Below, one piece after another: positions 58,695 to 64,000 of a stretch of DNA of 64,000 bases. The DNA lies in the NCBI GenBank assembly GCA_025602915.1, contig JAHLJZ010000002.1, positions 496,001 through 560,000 on the forward strand. Direction: 5' to 3'. The notes under the pieces are model-generated. The model was given only the letters and a program-made list of their open reading frames with translations, made no database searches and was not told the origin of the DNA. The position numbers were made by a program, and so were the translations under genes. The stretch comes from Paraphysoderma sedebokerense (taxonomy: Eukaryota > Blastocladiomycota > Physodermatomycetes > Physodermatales > Physodermataceae). The number at the start of each line of letters is the position of its first letter. The stretch's first letter is position 1.

Positions 58695-59806
58695 TTAGGC
58701 TGGCAGCACAAATTTCTTCCCGTTGAGAACCCTAACAAAGGAATAATTCGTGAGAGCTAATTCGCAACTGACGATGTACTTGAGAAAGACTAACCTAGTG
58801 ATGTAAATGTACAAGAAATCTGAGTATATAATCGTCTGTATCATTCCGGCAATGAAAGGAATCCAATCCCAAAAATTTTCTGTGTAATATCGGTATATCC
58901 AATTAAGAATATATAATCCTCGATACGCCCCCAAAGCGAAGAGATAGTGAGTGGTGATGGTTTCAGCTTCGCCGGTTCGAGACAGTTGGAACAGTTGAGG
59001 CAAAATAGCTACGGCTTCGAGCCAAATAGAAAACGACCATAAAAGCTGGACACAAACACAACGGAATTGTCACCCGCATCAGAATGAGTTTCCACAAATA
59101 TGCTGTCTAAGGGTTTTCGTACCTCAGTTATCGAAAACTTTTCATGGAACAGCAAAGCCATCACAGCTGATCCTCCTAGCAAAAATTCAATTCGGAATGT
59201 ATCAAGACTTGGATCCCACGAAGCTTTGAACTTCAGCTTCATTAGATATAAAATATACGCGGACGATGCAATGAAAAATATCTTCATAACGGTATTGTAC
59301 AAGGAAATAAAACTGTAAAAGAGATCCAGATATCGGGTGACGAAAACGGCGAGATATAGAAATTGTGATTTGAACGATATGCCTATAAATTTCATTGAAA
59401 TAGACGGACTGTGTTAATGTTTATAACAGAATATACTGATGATGGCACGCAAATTTCAGACGTGCACATGAATTGCTTCGCTACAGAACAAGTTCTGGTA
59501 TAGCTGCAGAGTAAGGATGTGTAAAGCGAGCTACTCTGAATTCAGAGGCCAGAAAACAACTGTTTGACATAAACGTATAATACTGGCGCAAGCGACGTGA
59601 GGTCAATTGCGAGATTTGTCAACAGTAAATGTATGGAGAATTCTTCTGATCGCGGCAGACTAAACCAACAAAGCAGCCACTCCAACGAGATAATTGATTA
59701 AAGAAGAATTCTTACCGGCGGCGCTTCTCGTCTTTGTTATTTTCAACAGCAGAATGATTATAGATGCAAGATGCATCATGTCTGCTACCAGCCGAAAGAT
59801 ATTCAT
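58695..59806 (-). CDS. ERD2: ER lumen protein-retaining (KDEL/HDEL) receptor Erd2
   Basis: A seven-transmembrane Golgi receptor that returns HDEL/KDEL proteins to the ER. ATG 59806 starts [30 protein letters not shown] across exon 1, joined through an intron of about 330 nt to [34 protein letters not shown]. Further on are [20 protein letters not shown], then [20 protein letters not shown] after an intron, [38 protein letters not shown], and after the last intron (donor GTTAGT) [11 protein letters not shown] with TGA near 58695. These are the most conserved ERD2 blocks (ISGKSQ-like, [24 protein letters not shown], RxYTE). About 210 residues, normal for the family. Divergent from RPC19 with 240 bp between. 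Confidence 0.93.
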
Positions 59807-60046
59807 CTTGAGCGATTGTCACACAGGGTCAGTAGGGTAGTTGGGCGGTCGATTTTGATTATTATAGCTGAAATTAGGAGCGTAATGCGCTTTCGTCCTG
59901 ATTTTGTACTTGCCGAAATGCCACAAGTTTCCCAGTTGAATTGTGGAATTTCCAACACACCAAGAACAGCGGGAAACAATCTTAAGGCCATGGAGACGCT
60001 CACGTGATGTATGTAAACATTCAGCTCAGATTGGAGGGAATTGGAT
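59807..60046. promoter_or_regulatory. Divergent promoter ERD2 / RPC19 with CACGTG
   Basis: A 240-bp region between two start codons facing away from each other. CACGTG lies at 60001-60006, 41 bp upstream of the RPC19 ATG (60047), in the context TCACGTGA. Confidence 0.45.
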
Positions 60047-60595
60047 ATGAGTACATCGTTAACAGACAGAATAATGTCCCCATCCCACAATCAGCAGAAT
60101 ATGGCGCCTGCTACTACAGAAGATTTGGAAATGATCATTAACATGGAGAAGATATCGATAGTGAACTCTGACGACTTTTCGTGCGCAACCTTCTGTATCC
60201 TGGATGAAGATCATACTCTGGGCAATGCATTGCGATATACTATTATGAAGAAGTATGTATATCTGATATGGATGCTTTAGTCCAGCAATTAATAGTGTTC
60301 GCTTTTTCTACGATCTAGCCCTGATGTTGAATATTGTGGTTACTCTCTACCTCATCCTTCAGAGAACAAAATACACTTACGAATACAAACCTTTGGTAAG
60401 TTGAATATCTTACTCTGAACATCACGAGTTGACAGGTTCAATAGATACCGAATCTAATTCTTAACCAATATAGGTGATATTTCAGCGGTCGAAGCATTGA
60501 ATAGAGGATTGGATGATTTGACAGAGATGTGCCAGCATATACTTCAGACATTTGCTGAAGAGGTAAAGAAAGGGGACTACGAAATTGACATGTAG
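60047..60595 (+). CDS. RPC19: RNA polymerase I/III shared subunit RPC19 (AC19)
   Basis: AC19 dimerises with AC40 in the assembly platform of RNA polymerases I and III (the bacterial alpha equivalent). Three exons join in phase: exon 1 from ATG 60047 ([14 protein letters not shown]) through [23 protein letters not shown]; exon 2 [26 protein letters not shown]; exon 3 [40 protein letters not shown] with TAG ending at 60595. The [12 protein letters not shown] alpha motif and the GYSxPHPSE block are diagnostic. The open frame begins 6 nt earlier with TTG, so the ATG is preferred. Length is about 127 residues, as expected. Confidence 0.93.
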
Positions 60596-60877
60596 TAGAG
60601 TTAATGCATCCGTGTATAATAAGTTCAGAGTTGGAACGCAGTATTTATATTTTGCTGAGTCGATAATCAAAGAATTGAAAATAGAGCAGTTGAGTGATTA
60701 TATTTTACATAAAGAGGCGACACGACTCAGTAAATGGTTGTCGACACATCAGTAATAATCATATGGACCATAAGTTGAGATCGCAATAAATGACATTTCT
60801 ACCGAACATATACAACTTCCCCATCTCAGTGCCGATACAAAAATTGAGTAATCTATGAAGTGACCGAGATTGAACTC

Positions 60878-61743
60878 TCAACATTTTTTGTCCCTAAATA
60901 GAAGGCTTATTCGCCTTCCTCCACCCAAATTCTGTCCTCTAAAAATCCGATCATCTTGTCCTCCCGGAATTTCATGAGTGAAGTTATACCGAACAGAATC
61001 TTTCTGAATATACAAGGATCCAGGTTCGGTTAGTAGTGTGAAATACTGGGAAGGATCAGAAATTAGTCTAAAAGTGACTGGCGCTGGCGCAAGTAGGGTT
61101 AATCCCGAAATAATTGATCCTGATGCCTTCAATAGTCATGTATGATGATTTGCAAACGTAAGCCATAGCGCATACTGTTGGGGGATGGTAAAATTTGAAG
61201 GAAATCCCATACCTCAATATTATCTACATGTGCTTTAATTCCCCCCGTTGCATCAATATCAAGAATATGCAGTGGTAACCATTCTTTTTCTGCCGGTAGA
61301 ACTTTCCACACATTTTCCAATATCTTTTCCACCTCCGTCTTTACATGCTCCTGAGTTTGCCCTTTCAATTTACCCCAGTTTCCGTTAGAAACACTGATTT
61401 CTCGATAGTCCCATATGACTCCGTCAAAGTGACCTGGAAGATAGGATAATCGTTTCACCTTCCGTTCAAGAACGGATGTTAGGAGCGCCAGCTGGTCTGG
61501 GCCGATGATTTTTGGGAAGTATGAAATATCGGATGGGTTGAATTGATCTGGCCGAGGTCCAAAATTCGGTGAGAACTCAAAATTCGGATGTTTCAACAGA
61601 GACTGTAGAGTTTGAGTTTTATCTTGATTCGACGAAACTACATTGCACTGAATTGAATCGGTGCTATATTGAAATCTACCAAAGCCAGTATAAACTGATC
61701 TAGAAGGAAATGCCCAATGTAGCGAGCGAAGTATTGTAGTCAT
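60878..61743 (-). CDS. ALKBH7-like 2-oxoglutarate/Fe(II) dioxygenase, mitochondrial
   Basis: An AlkB-family oxygenase most like ALKBH7, a mitochondrial member linked in mammals to programmed necrosis and fatty-acid metabolism. ATG 61743 gives a leader rich in Arg, Ser and aromatic residues without acidic residues (MTTILRSLHWAFPSRSVYTG), fitting a mitochondrial targeting peptide. The body reads FSPNFGPRPDQFNPSDISYF, FDGVIWDYREISVSNGNWG, LHILDIDATGGIKAHVDNIE (HxD iron ligands), and after one intron ASGSIISGLTLLAPAP, LLTEPGSLYIQKDSVRYNFT HEIP (third iron ligand His) and GGGRRISLLFRDKKC (the Arg that binds 2-oxoglutarate). About 255 residues, near the family's 220. The open frame extends to a TTG at 61785, so 61743 is the first ATG. 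Confidence 0.87.
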
Positions 61744-61818
61744 TGGATTGTTATTCAATACTAAAAATTTAAGGGCCGTTTGCAATCGGTGCCGTGGAAC
61801 TGGCGAGGTAACAGGTGA

Positions 61819-62327
61819 TCAATTGAACTGACGAGATCGGCTGCACTTCAATTCAACTATCGTCGGTTTCACTTGATATTGGTCATTGCTGCTGGGTGTT
61901 GATGGGTGATCTGACAAGAGTAAATCAACTGCATACTTCATTCCGGAGTCAGGGTACTTAGTCTTTTTTACTGCTTGAAAAATGACGACATATCGGTTGT
62001 CGGGTTTGATTGTCTCTTTTTGTTGGCACCCTTCACAGTCCATCATAGTTATCTTTTTTTTATAGTTTTCGTCGAACAATTCAGAATCCAAATTGTCTCA
62101 ATCTTATCGCGGTATCCGATTTGCAATTATCTTCAGCATACAATTTTCCCGTTGCTCACTTCACCCGCGCAGTTTATATATGAGCCAAGTAATGCAATAA
62201 AAATCTGGGAAAAGCGATATGCCGTGTGTGTATAGAAATAAGAGTTTTCATTATCTATTGAATCATACATTACTAAACAAATAACACAAATGTATATCCA
62301 TGTTATTATAAGTGGCGCCACTTCCAT
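61819..62327 (-). CDS. Doubtful small membrane-anchored protein
   Basis: A weak two-exon model. Exon 1 from ATG 62327 encodes a hydrophobic N-terminus (MEVAPLIITWIYICVICLVM) usable as a signal or anchor, through RFSQIFIALLGSYINCA. A donor GCGG|GTGAAG and an acceptor GAG| near 62098 give an in-phase join to DNLDSELFDENYKKKITMMD, CEGCQQKETIKPDNRYVVIF, QAVKKTKYPDSGMKYAVDLL, ending RSRQFN at 61819. The second part could also be a separate short protein starting at its internal ATG. No family recognised, and codon content is not strongly coding-like. It lies 75 bp upstream of the ALKBH7-like start. Confidence 0.3.
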
Positions 62328-63697
62328 CTAAGATGCCACTCCTTATCACTGCCGTCATTGAAAATTAATGCAAAAATATTTTGGAAAATCATATCTCCAC
62401 AATTCTGCTTTCGTTTCTATTCGTTTCCTATTATCCTATATTAGCCGTAAATCTTAGCATGGACTATGGAGTCGTCGAGTGTCGGAAAATCGGAAGAGGT
62501 CGCAACTCAGAAGTCGGAAGAATATCGGAGACTCGGAAATCCTTCGGTGCGCCATCAAGGATATCAGAATTCCGACACGTCTAAAATAGCAAGGATCATT
62601 CTGATTCAACTATGTAATTATCATGGAATGGAAGTAGGAGACAGCCAGTGTTCATCATAGGATATTAGTTGAATATCAACAGTAGGGCACTGGGAAACAG
62701 TAGATAACAGAATCAAAAATAGTAACCTGATATCCCTTTTGATAACCCATTATTTTCTGAATTGACCGCGATACTTTAGTCTGAAACTAATTTCTCCCAA
62801 ATTGAGAATGTGATCCAGAGACTCGAACCTTTTCAGCTTAAAATGATATGCCGAAGAAATTTGGTGACTAAACTGTCACTAACCACCAAAGTCCTGAAAC
62901 AAGCAGGAATAGGTGAAGAGAGTATGACGAGTAGATGGAAGAAAACCAGAGAAATAAATCAAACGCATAAATTCTACACGATTTGATTATGCGCCAACGA
63001 TCCAAGGCATTGGGAAGTCAGTAAATAACATCCGTAATTGGAGTGAAATAACAGAAAGTATAGCTTTATCTGTATTTATCTGTAGTATGCGGAACACAAT
63101 TATCTGTGTACTCCCATTATGTATTGACACATTGAGAGATTACGCTTGCACAACATTTTTCACTACCACAGCGCATAAAATCAGTCAAATTGATAGCTGC
63201 TATGGCATATTGTGAGGGAAAATCATCACTTACGGGCGAAATCCTGAAAATTTATTCAGAGAAAATCGACGATCCCAGATAAGTCATCAATTGTATACTA
63301 ATACTTGCGTCTTGCAGCCTCGGTCGCGATGCCCCGAACTCATGCACCAACTGTTCACTTGGTCTCCCAACCGCGAAAATGGGAACCGGGTCATATCCGA
63401 CAACGTCACCACACTGTCGCTAATACTATAACATGGTACTTTGATGATGCAACATGAATATGTATACTCTAGAAACATTGGCATTCAACGTAGTTTTGAG
63501 TCTCCGTAGAGTAATACGTGCCAAAACGCAGCACCAACCATGTGATAGTGATTTGCCACTCCAATAGTGTTGACACTTGCGGAATTTTCAACATCGCTTG
63601 CTCCTCCTTTCTATCTCCCTCCCCAATTTCCAATCCTTCCCGGACGACAGATTGCAACTGCTAATCCCACCCCAAACATCCTCTTTGCTGCGTCGAA
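62328..63697. other. 1.4-kb intergenic region before lipoxygenase-like gene C
   Basis: No supportable gene. The stretch 62470-62580 repeats the short word TCGGAA several times and has an 8-bp inverted pair (GTGTCGGA near 62478, TCCGACAC near 62571). The right end is the promoter of gene C, with CT-rich sequence around 63600-63690. Confidence 0.4.
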
Positions 63698-64000
63698 ATG
63701 CCCGTTGCGAAACCCCTAAGTCGCCGTAGTTCGTCCAGTGGACTTCTTCCTGGCGGGAAACCTTTGAGCCGAAGAGAGTCACGAGACAGGCTATTTCAGT
63801 CTATGTCAAAGATTAGGGAGCTCCAACCAGAATCCCTCCCCATTCCACCGGCTAGATTTCAACCGAATAAAGATTATCGCTCCATGGAATATGAATTAAA
63901 CAAACCTCTTCAAACTCTAGTTGCCGGTGTCACGGTTTTCGTGTTTCTCCCATTCTTCTCACTGCTAATTGCGGCATCCTACTGGGTAAGATTGTAAGTT
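63698..64000 (+). CDS. Lipoxygenase-like protein C, 5' exon only (cut by window end)
   Basis: ATG 63698 begins MPVAKPLSRRSSSSGLLPGG with Arg/Ser-rich basic sequence (repeated KPLSRR), then PARFQPNKDYRSMEYELNK, which matches the shared N-terminal motif of genes A (PNRQFSRMEFEF) and B (PNKNHRTMEFEL). A hydrophobic segment follows (TLVAGVTVFVFLPFFSLLIA). The exon ends at 63993 with donor TT|GTAAGT in phase 2, the same place and phase as the first intron of gene B. The catalytic part lies outside the window, so assignment rests on this anchor domain and intron position. It is on the opposite strand to A and B and 10 kb away, so it is a dispersed rather than tandem member. Confidence 0.7.

Noticed and set aside
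60829-60878. tRNA-like T-arm on the minus strand (GAGAGTTCAATCTC)
   Set aside because: The T-stem does not pair properly around TTC, and no D-arm, anticodon arm or acceptor stem can be formed with the surrounding sequence.
62470-62580. Repeated TCGGAA words with an inverted GTGTCGGA/TCCGACAC pair
   Set aside because: Too short and irregular to call a transposon end or a regulatory array. Listed only in the intergenic note.

Overview
The window looks like nuclear DNA of an early-diverging, probably zoosporic fungus. Genes are dense, on both strands, and cut by many short GT-AG introns (about 60-90 nt). Several proteins are general eukaryotic ones (Vps45, Golgi Ca2+-ATPase, Arp4, ATR, KDEL receptor, RPC19, eL42). 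Kre9-type wall domains point to fungi, while a PDE9-type cGMP phosphodiesterase and an ALKBH7-like dioxygenase are features expected outside Dikarya. The chytrid/blastoclad placement is inference. Layout: 1-3198 holds no gene I can support. 3199-8707 carries two endosomal trafficking genes (Vps45 and a Vps17-like PX-BAR sorting nexin) and a cytidine deaminase. 8916-12750 is a Golgi/secretory-pathway Ca2+/Mn2+ P-type ATPase. 13044-16254 is a PIF/Harbinger DNA transposon core with both of its genes (Myb/SANT-like partner and DDE transposase) readable. 16857-39778 is the largest structural feature: an 11,461-bp unit present twice in direct tandem, with every compared ORF identical and no indel in register. 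The left breakpoint lies inside codon 24/25 of arp4 and the right breakpoint lies 35 bp upstream of the predicted ATR start codon. The array therefore contains one whole arp4, one arp4 copy without its first 24 codons, and two ATR coding regions, of which only the right-hand one keeps its own upstream region. 40218-48628 has an LSM12 homologue with long low-complexity tails, a secreted protein with five Kre9/Knh1-like Ig-fold repeats, a small unidentified gene, and a long disordered Ser/Thr/Pro-rich protein with an N-terminal LD-like helix. 48872-53273 holds two tandem paralogues of an N-terminally membrane-anchored lipoxygenase-like family, and a third member begins at 63698 and leaves the window. 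54678-62327 holds an unidentified acidic protein, ribosomal protein eL42 (start codon alone in its own exon), a PDE9-like phosphodiesterase, the KDEL receptor Erd2, RNA polymerase I/III subunit RPC19, an ALKBH7-like mitochondrial dioxygenase and a doubtful small membrane protein. The most interesting points are the sequence-identical tandem duplication that doubles the ATR checkpoint kinase, and the lipoxygenase-like family, which combines HxxxH/HxxxH metal motifs, a C-terminal Phe in place of the usual Ile/Val, and an N-terminal membrane anchor with a shared PN-x-R-x-ME motif. No virus-derived element, CRISPR array, rRNA or convincing tRNA was seen.
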